36,371 nucleotides of DNA from an uncultured Saprospiraceae bacterium (GCA_937924805.1 CALDTZ010000025.1:1-36371), one strand, 5' to 3'. Counted from the first letter of the stretch, positions 1 to 9,639 are shown. Notes: a model not told the origin generated them from the sequence alone. Made by a program: numbers and translations.

Positions 1-1870
1 TATTTACCACTACAAAGGCTTCTTCTTCATTCAAATCTGACAAAACAATTTGAGGAATCCAGGCATTCTTTGGACAACCAGGAAGCTTTCCCGTTAAATC
101 TACCCAATCTTTCCCTTTACTTTTGGTACGGTGTAATCGTCCATCATCCGTACCGACCCAAATTGTATTTTCATCAAAATGACTAGGAGTTATTGCTAAG
201 GTGGTTGTATAATTTTCAGCACCGGTAACATCCATCGTCAATCCACCACTCTTCAGTGATTCTTCTTGTTTGGTCTTATCATTGGTCGTTAAGTCATTAG
301 ATAATCGTTCCCAACTTCGCCCATTATCTGGTGAATAATGCAAATACTGAGAGCCAAAATAAACACCCTTAGGGTTAAAAGGATCTACAGCAATCGGAGC
401 ATTCCAATTAAATCTCAATTCAGTCGTATCTTTTCGAGTAGGTTGAATAGGCATGGTTTTCCCCGTTTCACGATCGTAGTACGCCACATTACCTTGCTGC
501 GACATCGCATAACCAAACCGATTATTATTCGGATCTGGGACCACATCAAAGCCATCACCAAAATAAATCTCTTGCCAATCTGCATTGGTTATACCCCCTC
601 GTTTTAGCGCAAAAGCCGGACCGACCCAAGAGCCATTATCTTGCATACCTCCGTAAATATTAAATGGATAACCTTGATCTACATTAATATGATAAAACTG
701 TCCAATAGGTAGATTAGTTACAAAACGCCAATGATCGCCACCATCGTAACTAAAATTTAGCCCCCCATCATTTCCATCAATTAAATAATTAGGGTTTTCT
801 GGATGTATCCAAAATGCATGATGATCAGGATGGATATCATTTCCATAATCCATAATCGTTTTGAATGTTTTTCCTCCATCTTCCGACTTCGACACATAAG
901 ACCAAAGATTAAAAATTCGATTTTCATTCGCTGGATCAACATAAATTTCAGCATAATAAAAAGGACGATTTCCTACATTTTCATCTGATTGAAGCGCCCA
1001 ATTATAGCCACCATCATTACTACGATATAAGCCCAATTTTTCTGTTTCAGCGAGCGCATACATCACTTCGGGATTTGATTTCGATATTGCCAAACCTGTC
1101 CGCCCAAGTGTTTTAGATGGAAAGCCTTTTTCCTCTTCAGATAGGTTTACCCAAGATTCACCCCCGTCAATCGTCCGATATACACCTGACCCTTTACCAC
1201 CCGAATTAAACGTCCAAGGTTTTCGACCAAACTCCCACATGGCAACAAAGATTTTATTTGGGTTGCTTGGATCGACAACCATATCCGCTACACCTGTTTC
1301 ATTATTAATAAATAAAATCTTTTCCCACGTTTTACCACTGTCTATCGTTTTATACAACCCTCTATCTTTAGATTTCCCCCAAGCTGAACCCATTGCTCCA
1401 GCAAATATGATATCTGGATTTTGAGGATCGATATGGATTCGATGGATAATTTTGGTTTCTTCTAAACCCATACATTTCCAAGTCAAACCACCATCTAGTG
1501 TTCGATAGATACCTTTGCCACTATTGTGTGAATTTCTTGGGTTACCCTCACCCGTTCCAACCCAAATCTCATCTGGATTTGATTGATTAATTTTAATTGA
1601 TCCAATAGACAGAGTCGCTTGGTCATCAAAAATCGGATCCCATGTCGTTCCGGCATTGGTGGATTTCCAAACCCCACCAGAAGCTGATCCAATATAGATG
1701 TTTTCACTATTTGTTAAGTCCACATCAATAGCTGTTACCCGTCCACTCATCCCAGCTGGACCAATATTCCGTATTTGAAGCGCTTCAAGATGCTCTTTTT
1801 CTATTTGGCTGTAGCCCAATGTACATATAAACACCAAAATCATACTCGTTACACTGCTGAATGTCTTCAT
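1..1870 (-). CDS. Secreted BNR-repeat / sortilin (VPS10)-like beta-propeller protein, C-terminus outside window
   Basis: An open frame runs leftward from an ATG at 1870 and leaves the window without a stop, giving 623 visible codons. The first 22 residues are a Sec signal peptide ending in GYSQ. After it come repeated Asp-box/BNR motifs of the form S/T-x-D-x-G-x-x-W, for example GVWKSTNAGTTW, GIYRTLDGGLTW, GVYRTIDGGESW and GLYRSNDGGYNW, spaced as in a multi-bladed beta-propeller. This matches the large sortilin/VPS10-like 'glycosyl hydrolase BNR' proteins of Bacteroidota, usually about 900-1,100 residues, so roughly the last third is missing. Asp-box propellers may bind or cleave glycans or bind peptides; no catalytic residues can be assigned here. 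A C-terminal type IX sorting signal, if present, would lie outside. It is divergent from the gene at 1953, with 82 bp between the two starts. Confidence 0.85.
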   Translation of the reverse strand, partial: MKTFSSVTSMILVFICTLGYSQIEKEHLEALQIRNIGPAGMSGRVTAIDVDLTNSENIYIGSASGGVWKSTNAGTTWDPIFDDQATLSIGSIKINQSNPDEIWVGTGEGNPRNSHNSGKGIYRTLDGGLTWKCMGLEETKIIHRIHIDPQNPDIIFAGAMGSAWGKSKDRGLYKTIDSGKTWEKILFINNETGVADMVVDPSNPNKIFVAMWEFGRKPWTFNSGGKGSGVYRTIDGGESWVNLSEEEKGFPSKTLGRTGLAISKSNPEVMYALAETEKLGLYRSNDGGYNWALQSDENVGNRPFYYAEIYVDPANENRIFNLWSYVSKSEDGGKTFKTIMDYGNDIHPDHHAFWIHPENPNYLIDGNDGGLNFSYDGGDHWRFVTNLPIGQFYHINVDQGYPFNIYGGMQDNGSWVGPAFALKRGGITNADWQEIYFGDGFDVVPDPNNNRFGYAMSQQGNVAYYDRETGKTMPIQPTRKDTTELRFNWNAPIAVDPFNPKGVYFGSQYLHYSPDNGRSWERLSNDLTTNDKTKQEESLKSGGLTMDVTGAENYTTTLAITPSHFDENTIWVGTDDGRLHRTKSKGKDWVDLTGKLPGCPKNAWIPQIVLSDLNEEEAFVVVN

Positions 1871-1890
1871 TAATATTCGCTTTTAATAGC

Positions 1891-1923
1891 TTCGAATATA
1901 ACAATACTTTATCTTTACCTTTG
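1891..1923 (+). promoter_or_regulatory. Putative Bacteroidota promoter for the T9SS cargo gene
   Basis: TACCTTTG at 1916-1923 is an exact match to the -7 consensus TAnnTTTG. A weak -33-like TTCG sits at 1891-1894, 21 bp upstream. Transcription would begin near 1927, leaving a leader of about 26 nt before the ATG at 1953. Confidence 0.5.
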
Positions 1924-1952
1924 CTAACAAACCACCTTAATCAAGAGAAACA

Positions 1953-4745
1953 ATGAAATACCTAGACATCGTATTATCATTTGTCTTGCTTATATCCTTT
2001 TCTTTTTTGGGACTAAGCCAGTGTGATATTAATATCACTTTACCAAATGATATAAGTATCTGTGAACCAAGTTCATTGACCATCGATGCAAACGTGTCTG
2101 GAAACTTTTCTTCTGTGCAATGGTCTGATCAAAGTGGTGTTTTTGAACCTAATGCACTATCCATTAATCAAAATTTCAATTCAAATACAGAAATTTTTGT
2201 GGATGTCATATCTCAAACAATTACAAATTCATTAGTAAATGGCAGTTTTGAAGATGGCAATATTGGGTTTTCTTCCGATTATACATTTGATGGAAATACC
2301 CAAGATTTAATTTCTGGTCGCTATACCATAACCACAAATCCCGGAAATATCCACCCAGCTTTTGCAGAATGTATGGCAGATGATGGGGGTAATATTATGG
2401 TGATAAATGGATCTGGAAATTCGGCTGATCGAATTTGGTGTCAAACAATCAATACAATTCCAAATGTAGAATATACATTTATGGCAAAAGCCCAAGCACT
2501 AGCAACGCAAAATTTAGCAGAGCTGCAGTTTTCTGTAAATGGTGTTTTAATTGGTAATGACTTCCCATTAGTAGGTCCCCTTTTTGGTTTTTTATGTCTT
2601 GGATGGATTGACTTCCAAGCAAGCTGGACTCCTCCTTCAATACCGTCGACAGCCGAAATTTGTATTACCAACCAAAATACAAATGAAGGTGGGAATGACT
2701 TTGCCATTGATGATATTTTTTTTGGAACAAACTGTTTTGCTACCGATACCATAAATATATTTTTGAGTGATGTTTCCATTGATGTTGAAAATGGAATGGT
2801 CGATTGTGATTTCCCACTCGACACAATTCATACCTTCATTTCTACTGCATATGATGATATTTCGTTCCAATACAATTGGGATAATGCTTCAGGAAACATT
2901 GAAGGCTCTACCTCCGCAGATAGTCTTATTGTGTCTGCACCTGGGACATATTTCGGTACATTGACTGATAGCTGGGGGTGTGAGTATCCTATGCAGTCGG
3001 TCATTGATGGCAACTTTAATAGTCCAACATTTGATGTTGTTGCTGATCCTCTTTTTATTGGTTGTGATCCAAGCTCTTCGACGATAACAATTTCCAACTT
3101 ATCCACACAAGCTGTCAATGTATCTTTGTTACTAAGTGGAAATGTAGTACAAACAGGGTTTGGTCCTTTTACCGTTTTTACTCCTGGAAAATATTCCATT
3201 GAAGTGACCGAATTAGCGAATCCTTGCTTGACAACAACTCTACCCGTTGAAATTCTAGATCAAACGGCATTGCCCGTTTTCGACTATATAATTGAGAAAG
3301 ATGTTCAGTGTAATACCTATCAATGTATTATTCAAGATCTTACTCCAGTTTCAAATTACAATATTGAATGGTCACCAAATGTGGCAAGTTTTACTGATGA
3401 AGTGGCAATGAATCTTGTCCCTGATGATTACAGTATAACCATTACAAATCAATATGGATGTGCGGATATTATCGATTTTACAATCACTTTACCAGCGTTT
3501 TCTTCATTCTATCTACTTAATGCTGAAGACATCAATTGCACAAATAATGGCATCATCATCGACTTCTCGACGAATCCATCATTCCCTAATGAATATTCTT
3601 CAACGATAGTGACCGAAAATGGAGAAGCTTATACAGAAGGTTCCTTAACCGATGTTGGCGGTTGGTATTATTTATCGTTGTATGATTCAGACTACAATTG
3701 TATTGTACATACTGATTCGATTAATATTCTTGATAACAGGGTTTATCCAATGCTAAACTTAACACTAGATACAATTGATTGTTTGGATGATACCGCAAAC
3801 CTTTTGGTTGACAATTTAGGTACGATTACGACCATCGAATGGTCAGACCAAAATGGAACTGTTGTATCCAATGATTTCAGTTTTAATACAATACAACCTG
3901 GCATTTTTACGGTAGCTATCTCAAATTTAGAAGGATGTAGTACAGATTCCACTTTTCAGGTAGATCTTTTCGAAAATCAAATCTCAAGCATTACACCCAT
4001 TTTAACCTTACCTCTTTGTGGCAGTACAACTGGATCTATTACCGAAGCCTTTCTTTCTGGGGTTGAACCACCTTTTCAGTTATTTTTAGATGACAACGAA
4101 ATTACTCTTCCGATCACAATTGATACTGGGTTGCACACGATAGTCGTTTTTGACAAATATGGCTGCAGTAAGGATACTAGCTTTTATCTTCCTTATATTA
4201 CTCCACTCGAGCTTTCTGGTCAGTCCGTGTACGATTTGTTATTTGGAGAATCCGTTTCGATCGATATTAAAACGAATAGAATAGACAATACTAACTTGAA
4301 TATTGATTGGGAAACCCATGAAAACTTTTCATGTACTGATTGCTTAAACCCTATCATCACTCCAATTAACACAGGCACATATTCGATTACCGTACAAGAC
4401 AGTATGGGATGTACTTCTATGTATTCAATTACTATAAATGTTGAAAAAGACTTTAATGTTTTTATTCCAAATATTTTTAATCCTACAAGTTCAAATGAGA
4501 ATCAACTTTTTTCCATTCAAGGAAATGCTGCATTAAAAACGATTCATCATTTTGAAATTTATGATCGTTGGGGAAATACTGTTTTCCAATCCAAAGATCA
4601 ATTATTAAGTAATGGAAATGCCGGATGGGATGGTACATTTAATAATAAGGATTGTCCACAAGGAGTTTATGTTTTTATGGTCGATTTAGAATGGGCAGAT
4701 GGAAATCGTGAAATTAGAACTGGTGACCTTACACTTATTAGATAA
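1953..4745 (+). CDS. Type IX secretion substrate with PKD/SprB-like repeats and type B (gliding-motility-associated) C-terminal domain
   Basis: This 930-residue protein starts with a hydrophobic Sec signal peptide (about residues 1-23, ending LGLSQ). Residues about 92-257 (from NSLVNGSFEDG) look like a jelly-roll, carbohydrate-binding-type domain. Several Cys-containing Ig/PKD-like modules follow. One near residues 688-750 has the SprB-repeat look (GSITEAFLSGVEPPFQLFLD, then a short DKYGCS). The last 90 or so residues carry FIPNIFNPTS, FEIYDRWGN and GWDGTFN, then the PQGVYVF and GDLTLIR strands. That is the type B C-terminal domain (gliding motility-associated, CHU_C-like) which directs outer-membrane translocation by the type IX system. 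It is probably a cell-surface or released adhesin, or a binder of polymers; the ligand is unknown. WSDQSG and WSDQNG recur near residues 57 and 630, suggesting related modules. Confidence 0.9.
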   Translation: MKYLDIVLSFVLLISFSFLGLSQCDINITLPNDISICEPSSLTIDANVSGNFSSVQWSDQSGVFEPNALSINQNFNSNTEIFVDVISQTITNSLVNGSFEDGNIGFSSDYTFDGNTQDLISGRYTITTNPGNIHPAFAECMADDGGNIMVINGSGNSADRIWCQTINTIPNVEYTFMAKAQALATQNLAELQFSVNGVLIGNDFPLVGPLFGFLCLGWIDFQASWTPPSIPSTAEICITNQNTNEGGNDFAIDDIFFGTNCFATDTINIFLSDVSIDVENGMVDCDFPLDTIHTFISTAYDDISFQYNWDNASGNIEGSTSADSLIVSAPGTYFGTLTDSWGCEYPMQSVIDGNFNSPTFDVVADPLFIGCDPSSSTITISNLSTQAVNVSLLLSGNVVQTGFGPFTVFTPGKYSIEVTELANPCLTTTLPVEILDQTALPVFDYIIEKDVQCNTYQCIIQDLTPVSNYNIEWSPNVASFTDEVAMNLVPDDYSITITNQYGCADIIDFTITLPAFSSFYLLNAEDINCTNNGIIIDFSTNPSFPNEYSSTIVTENGEAYTEGSLTDVGGWYYLSLYDSDYNCIVHTDSINILDNRVYPMLNLTLDTIDCLDDTANLLVDNLGTITTIEWSDQNGTVVSNDFSFNTIQPGIFTVAISNLEGCSTDSTFQVDLFENQISSITPILTLPLCGSTTGSITEAFLSGVEPPFQLFLDDNEITLPITIDTGLHTIVVFDKYGCSKDTSFYLPYITPLELSGQSVYDLLFGESVSIDIKTNRIDNTNLNIDWETHENFSCTDCLNPIITPINTGTYSITVQDSMGCTSMYSITINVEKDFNVFIPNIFNPTSSNENQLFSIQGNAALKTIHHFEIYDRWGNTVFQSKDQLLSNGNAGWDGTFNNKDCPQGVYVFMVDLEWADGNREIRTGDLTLIR

Positions 4746-4776
4746 ATTTTATTGTTTTACTCAATTATTATCGAGC

Positions 4777-4825
4777 TTGTACGTTAAGGTAAACGTAGAA
4801 ATAGATGTACAAATTATTTTTTTTT
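4777..4825 (+). terminator. Possible intrinsic terminator after the T9SS cargo gene
   Basis: TTGTAC at 4777-4782 can pair with GTACAA at 4807-4812. A smaller ACGTT/AACGT pairing at 4781-4796 competes with it. A run of nine T follows at 4817-4825. The stem is short and the loop long, so this is tentative, but it lies 32 bp after the stop codon with a T tract in the right place. Confidence 0.35.
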
Positions 4826-4873
4826 ATATCTATCCAAACTTAACGTTTTCAAAATCGTAGTTTTACACCCAAT

Positions 4874-6892
4874 ATGCAATTTTTACATCCATCCTTTTTA
4901 TGGGCATTGTTAGCCTTAGCCATCCCCATAATTTTACATTTATTTCATTTTAGAAGGTACAAAAAAGTATACTTCACCAATGTGAAATTCTTAAAGGAAT
5001 TGAAAGATGAACGAAACGCTAATCGAAAGCTAAGAAACCTACTAGTACTCCTTATGCGACTCTTGGCGATTGCTGCTTTAGTTTTTGCATTTGCACAGCC
5101 ATATCTTGCTAATAAAAAGAAAAATTTCGACAAAAAATTAGTCAGTATTTTTGTTGACAACTCGTATAGTATGCAAGGGTTGAGTCGAGACATTCCATTG
5201 ATTGACAAGGCAAAACAACGTGCAGAACAAATTATTCAAGCATATAGTGAAACGGATCGCTTCCAACTACTTTCTCATGATTTTAATGGCATCAGCAGTA
5301 AAATATTAACCAAAGAAGATGCGATTGAAAATATAGAAGAAATAAACATAACACCTTCGGTTAAAAACTTAGATGTAATTCTCCAAAGGCAAATTCAAAC
5401 CTTTAAAGGAGCTCAAGAATCTAAGAGTTTTTATTTCTTATCCGATTTCCAAAAAAACATAACGAACTTTCCAAATATCATGGATACTAGTTATACTCTT
5501 CGTTTGATCCCTTTTCAAACGGTTCAGGAAAACAATATTAGTATTGATAGCTGCCACCTTTTATCTCCAACACCGCTATTAAATCAAACCAATCAATTGA
5601 TTATTAGGTTACACAATTATGGAGCGGAAGATCAAGACAACGTTCGGCTTAATCTTACTCAAAATGGACAAAAAAAACCAGCAGGTACCATTAGTATCAA
5701 GGCAGGTCAAAGTATTCTAGATACCATCCAACTTTCTTTTCTCAAACCTGGGAATCATGATTTAGTATTAGAGATTGATGACTATCCTATTCAATTTGAC
5801 GATCAATACTATATGAATATATATATAGAGGAAAATGCTAAGGTTTTGCATTTATCAGATCGTGGATCAAACAAATATTTGAGTGCTTTATTTAGTAGCG
5901 TGAATGAACTGAATCTTGCATCTGTAAATAGTAATAAGGTAGATTATAATGCTTTTGGAAGTTATAGCTTGATAATACTTGACGATTTAAGTAATTTAAG
6001 TTCTGGACTTATTTCTGAATTAACCAATTTTGTCAATAAAGGGGGTAATGTTTTAGTTTTTCCTTCAAAAAATGGGACCAAAGATCAATACAATAATCTA
6101 TTTAGAAGTCTAAATGCGAATACAATTAAGCAATGGACTGAAACGGATCGGGAAGTGCTTGCTGTAAATACAGATGAGTTTATTTTTAACAAAGTATTTA
6201 ATCGAATTAGCAACAACCTCATTTTACCTAAAACAACTGGTAACTACGAATTTTCAGAATTTTCTTCGACATCAGGAGAAAAACTGCTCAATTATAGAGA
6301 TGGATCTACTTATCTATACAAATATTTACGAGGAGAAGGACAACTCTACGTCTGTACTGCCCCCCTTGATAAGACAATCAATGAGCTTGTTGTTAATGCA
6401 GAAATTTTTGTCCCGATGTTGTATAAAATGTCATTGGCTCAAGCTCAAAAAAATAGACTTTCATATACCATTGGTGAGGATGTCTCGATTAAGGTTAAAA
6501 ATAATACCGATCAAAATGAAGTATTATTCAAAGTTCAAGGGAAAGAAGAATTTATTCCTCAGCAACAAAATATTGGCAACTTTAGCCAAATTAATATGGT
6601 TAATATGATTGAAAATGCCGGATTTTATGACATCAAAGCAGATGGTATATTATCCAAAAGAATCGCGTATAATTTCAATCGAAAAGAATCTGATTTAACC
6701 AACTATTCAAAAAGTGAGTTAAAAGAAAAATATGGTGATTCTGTAAGTATCATTGCTGCTGAATCTGAAGCGAATATTTCTCAAATTATTAAAGAAAGAG
6801 AGCAGGGAATATTTCTTTGGAAATGGTGTCTTATATTCGCATTATTATTCTTTGCTATTGAAGGTTTAATCCTTCGATTTTGGAAAGGATAA
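4874..6892 (+). CDS. BatA-domain membrane protein with von Willebrand factor A-like domain
   Basis: The 672-residue product opens with the two-helix BatA/aerotolerance-regulator N-terminal domain: MQFLHPSFLWALLALAIPII, an HLFHFRR turn, then a second helix around residues 54-75 ending FAFAQPYL. Residues about 88-215 resemble a VWA fold with a MIDAS-like D95-x-S97-x-S99 (DNSYSM). A CARDB-like beta domain follows. Near residues 325-400 there is a Rossmann-like segment (VLHLSDRGSN, LIILDDLS, GGNVLVFPS) of the glutamine-amidotransferase-like type. One transmembrane helix closes the C-terminus (about 647-668). The family was named after the Bacteroides aerotolerance operon, but its biochemical role is not established. 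The bulk should be periplasmic. It heads a plus-strand run, 25 bp upstream of the dihydroorotase-like gene. Confidence 0.85.
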   Translation: MQFLHPSFLWALLALAIPIILHLFHFRRYKKVYFTNVKFLKELKDERNANRKLRNLLVLLMRLLAIAALVFAFAQPYLANKKKNFDKKLVSIFVDNSYSMQGLSRDIPLIDKAKQRAEQIIQAYSETDRFQLLSHDFNGISSKILTKEDAIENIEEINITPSVKNLDVILQRQIQTFKGAQESKSFYFLSDFQKNITNFPNIMDTSYTLRLIPFQTVQENNISIDSCHLLSPTPLLNQTNQLIIRLHNYGAEDQDNVRLNLTQNGQKKPAGTISIKAGQSILDTIQLSFLKPGNHDLVLEIDDYPIQFDDQYYMNIYIEENAKVLHLSDRGSNKYLSALFSSVNELNLASVNSNKVDYNAFGSYSLIILDDLSNLSSGLISELTNFVNKGGNVLVFPSKNGTKDQYNNLFRSLNANTIKQWTETDREVLAVNTDEFIFNKVFNRISNNLILPKTTGNYEFSEFSSTSGEKLLNYRDGSTYLYKYLRGEGQLYVCTAPLDKTINELVVNAEIFVPMLYKMSLAQAQKNRLSYTIGEDVSIKVKNNTDQNEVLFKVQGKEEFIPQQQNIGNFSQINMVNMIENAGFYDIKADGILSKRIAYNFNRKESDLTNYSKSELKEKYGDSVSIIAAESEANISQIIKEREQGIFLWKWCLIFALLFFAIEGLILRFWKG

Positions 6893-6917
6893 TTTACTTT
6901 TATAACCTCAAAAATAC

Positions 6918-8183
6918 ATGAAAGTATTACTTAAAAAGGTTACACTAATGCATCCACCTCATCGTCTTCATTTACAGACGATTAATATTCTGATTGATAA
7001 AGGGGTGATTCAAAAAATTTCAAAAAGTGCCATTTCGTGTGATGCAAAAAAAGTAATTGAAGGTGGTTATGTATCTGCAGGCTGGCTAGACATAGGTACC
7101 CATTGTGGAATTCCAGGATTTGAACAAAGAGAAAGTAAAGCTTCAATTATTGCAGGTGCGAATGCTGGTGGATTTACCCATATTGCTCCAATGCCCAACT
7201 TAAATCCAGTATCCGACAATCAAACCAATATTCAGTTTTTAAAAAACCAATCTCAAAATGAATCCATTGAGATCCTACCCATTGGGTCTGTAACCAAACA
7301 AAATAAAGGCCAAGACTTAGCCGAACTCTATGATATGCACAAATCTGGTGCCATCGCCTTTTCTTCTGGAATCAAGGGAATTACCGATGCTGGTGTATTG
7401 TTGCGAGGCTTAGAATATGTCAAAGCATTTGATGGTTTAATCATCAATTGTCCACTTGATTGTGCTTTATCCGGCAATGCTCAAATGCATGAAGGGAAAA
7501 TAAATATTCAATTAGGTTTACAAGGAAGCCCATCTAACTACGAAACCATTGGATTAAGTAGAGATTTATCAATTCAACAATATGCAAATTCGAAATTGCT
7601 TGTTCATTTGATTACCACCTCAGAATCTTACCAATTAATTAAAAAAAGTAAGAAAAAAGATGATCGGATATTTGCATCTGTTGGCTACCAATATTTAGTT
7701 GAAACAGATGATTCACTTCTAAATTTTGATTCCAACTACAAAGTTATTCCCCCTTTGCGGAGTAACGAAGATAAAAAGGCGCTTATTAAAGGGATAAAAG
7801 ACAAAACGATTGATATCATCTGTTCCAATCATTTGCCATTAGAACAAGAGCTAAAACATAGAGAATTCGCAGAAACAAGTCCTGGATCCATTGGATTACA
7901 AACAGTTTTTCCATTACTTAATGAACAATTGACAACTCATTTGAATCTTGAAGATTGGATACCTTGTTTGTCAATAAACCCATATAAAGTATTGGGATTG
8001 AATGTTCCGGTTATTGCCAAAAATGAACAAGCAAACTTAACAATATTTGATCCTTTATCAGAATATAGCTTTACCTCGTCTGAAAATAAGTCCTTAAGTA
8101 AAAACTCTCCGTATCTTAACCGAACTTTCAAGGGAAAAGTGAAAGCAATTATTTACAAAAACAAACTAAAAATAAACCAATAA
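6918..8183 (+). CDS. Dihydroorotase-like amidohydrolase, probably non-catalytic
   Basis: The 421-residue length and overall pattern fit class I dihydroorotase: a short beta-sandwich N-terminus, the GWLDIGTH strand, PMPNLNPV, HLITT and IDIICSNHLP. However, the metal and catalytic sites are mostly gone. The usual D-x-H-x-H-x-R-E-P-G reads DIGTHCGIPG (residues 58-67), so the first His and the Arg are lost. The Asp pair after AFS is SG (149-151). The second-shell His motif reads INCPLD (176-181), and the catalytic Asp before the late His is Asn304. Only His62, His230 and His305 remain. Non-catalytic dihydroorotase homologues are known to support aspartate transcarbamoylase assembly in some bacteria; whether that applies here is unknown. 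The stop codon lies 1 bp before the DUF4199 gene, so the two are surely co-transcribed. It may be annotated pyrC by homology, but I would not infer dihydroorotase activity. Confidence 0.8.
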   Translation: MKVLLKKVTLMHPPHRLHLQTINILIDKGVIQKISKSAISCDAKKVIEGGYVSAGWLDIGTHCGIPGFEQRESKASIIAGANAGGFTHIAPMPNLNPVSDNQTNIQFLKNQSQNESIEILPIGSVTKQNKGQDLAELYDMHKSGAIAFSSGIKGITDAGVLLRGLEYVKAFDGLIINCPLDCALSGNAQMHEGKINIQLGLQGSPSNYETIGLSRDLSIQQYANSKLLVHLITTSESYQLIKKSKKKDDRIFASVGYQYLVETDDSLLNFDSNYKVIPPLRSNEDKKALIKGIKDKTIDIICSNHLPLEQELKHREFAETSPGSIGLQTVFPLLNEQLTTHLNLEDWIPCLSINPYKVLGLNVPVIAKNEQANLTIFDPLSEYSFTSSENKSLSKNSPYLNRTFKGKVKAIIYKNKLKINQ

Positions 8184-8184
8184 T

Positions 8185-8700
8185 ATGGACAATCCAGCTT
8201 TAAAAAACGGTCTTCTTTGTGGAGGATTATTAGCCATCCTTTCTTTTCTTATGGGTATGCTTGCGCCAAAAGCATACATTAGCTTTGGAAGCAGCAGTTT
8301 TTATATCATCGTCATTGTGTTTATGGTTATGACTGGAAACATGACGAAAAGAAACAATGGTGGAACCCTTTCTTTTGGAGAAGCTTTTATCAGTATTTTC
8401 ACGATGATGTCTGTTGCAATCGGGATTTGGTTGGTTTTCCAATATTTACAGTATAATTTCTTGCAACCAAACCTTGTTGAAGTTACCAAAGAAGTAGCTG
8501 TAGAATCTATGGAAACACTAGCAGAATTAATGGGTGGAAACGAAGAAGTTTCAGAATTGATGGAAGAAGCTGCGGAAGAGATAGAGAATGATGCAAATTT
8601 TAATTTTTCTATTGGCAAAATTATAGCTTCTTACTTTATGAGTTTAGTAATTGGAGCCGTATTTACATTGATTATTGCAGCCATTATCAAGAAAGACTAG
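8185..8700 (+). CDS. DUF4199-type integral membrane protein
   Basis: The product is 171 residues with four predicted membrane helices at about 7-27, 34-50, 66-93 and 145-167. Between the last two is an acidic segment rich in Glu (EEVSELMEEAAEEIEND) that should lie on one side of the membrane. The arrangement matches DUF4199, a Bacteroidota-restricted family of unknown function that often sits directly before a family 2 glycosyltransferase, as it does here. It is 1 bp after the dihydroorotase-like gene and 3 bp before the glycosyltransferase gene. The context suggests it helps the glycosyltransferase or lipid-linked glycan transport, but that is inference only. Confidence 0.8.
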   Translation: MDNPALKNGLLCGGLLAILSFLMGMLAPKAYISFGSSSFYIIVIVFMVMTGNMTKRNNGGTLSFGEAFISIFTMMSVAIGIWLVFQYLQYNFLQPNLVEVTKEVAVESMETLAELMGGNEEVSELMEEAAEEIENDANFNFSIGKIIASYFMSLVIGAVFTLIIAAIIKKD

Positions 8701-8703
8701 TTC

Positions 8704-9639
8704 ATGGATATATCCATTGTTATTCCTTTATTAAATGAAGAAGAATCATTGCCAGAATTAATGGCTTGGATTGATAAGGTTATGTCTGAGCATACCTATC
8801 AATATGAAGTGTGGATGGTAGATGATGGCAGCACCGATCAATCATGGGCTGTTATTGAAGATTTAAAAACAAAATACGACGCTTTACGAGCCATTAAATT
8901 TGCTAGAAACTATGGCAAATCTGCTGCTCTTAATACCGCTTTCAGAGAGGTGAATGGTGAGGTTATTATTACTATGGATGCTGATTTGCAAGATAGTCCT
9001 GACGAAATACCCGAATTATATCAAATGATTACTGAAAATGATTTTGATTTAGTTTCAGGGTGGAAAAAGAAACGGTATGACCCTCGATTTACAAAAAATT
9101 TACCAAGCAAACTTTATAATTGGGCAGCGAGAAGAATATCTAAACTAAAACTCCATGATTTCAATTGTGGTCTGAAAGCGTATAAGAAAAAGGTGGTCAA
9201 AAACATTGAAGTCTATGGAGAAATGCATCGATATATTCCGGTCATAGCCAAATGGGAAGGATATACCAAAATTGGAGAGAAAGTGGTGCAACATCAAGCA
9301 CGAAAATATGGTGTTACGAAATTTGGAATAGAAAGATTCATCAATGGCTTGCTAGATTTACTCTCTATTACCTTTACTGGAAAATTTGGTAAAAGACCTA
9401 TGCATTTTTTCGGTGCAATAGGCACCTTACTTATTATCATTGGTTTTAGTATTCTTAGCTATTTATCTATTGCGAAATTTTTCTTCAATGAAGGAAATAT
9501 TGATGATAGGCCTCTTTTCTTTTTTGGCATTACGCTTCTCATTATAGGTTTCCAATTGTTTATTGCAGGTTTTTTAGCAGAATTAATCATTCGAAACTCC
9601 AGTGAAAGAAATAACTACAAAGTTGAAAAAACAATTTAA
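8704..9639 (+). CDS. Family 2 glycosyltransferase, polyprenyl-phosphate sugar synthase type
   Basis: A GT-A fold occupies residues 1-215: VIPLLNEEES for nucleotide binding, VDDGSTD (39-45), and the metal-binding D92-x-D94 in MDADLQDSPDE. The downstream FNCGLKAY and HRYIPV segments are typical of the DPM1/GtrB/ArnC group, which transfers a sugar from a nucleotide donor to undecaprenyl phosphate. Two C-terminal helices (about 236-256 and 271-292) anchor it in the inner membrane, as in GtrB-like enzymes. The stop codon shares one base with the gmhA start (TAATG), a sign of translational coupling. The sugar is not readable from the sequence. Coupling with gmhA and gmhB makes a role in heptose-containing or other envelope glycan plausible. 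Confidence 0.88.
   Translation: MDISIVIPLLNEEESLPELMAWIDKVMSEHTYQYEVWMVDDGSTDQSWAVIEDLKTKYDALRAIKFARNYGKSAALNTAFREVNGEVIITMDADLQDSPDEIPELYQMITENDFDLVSGWKKKRYDPRFTKNLPSKLYNWAARRISKLKLHDFNCGLKAYKKKVVKNIEVYGEMHRYIPVIAKWEGYTKIGEKVVQHQARKYGVTKFGIERFINGLLDLLSITFTGKFGKRPMHFFGAIGTLLIIIGFSILSYLSIAKFFFNEGNIDDRPLFFFGITLLIIGFQLFIAGFLAELIIRNSSERNNYKVEKTI

Noticed and set aside
338..1424. Three short plus-strand frames (338-607, 803-988, 1239-1424)
   Set aside because: They are antisense to the BNR-repeat gene, whose minus-strand frame is open throughout and rich in family motifs.
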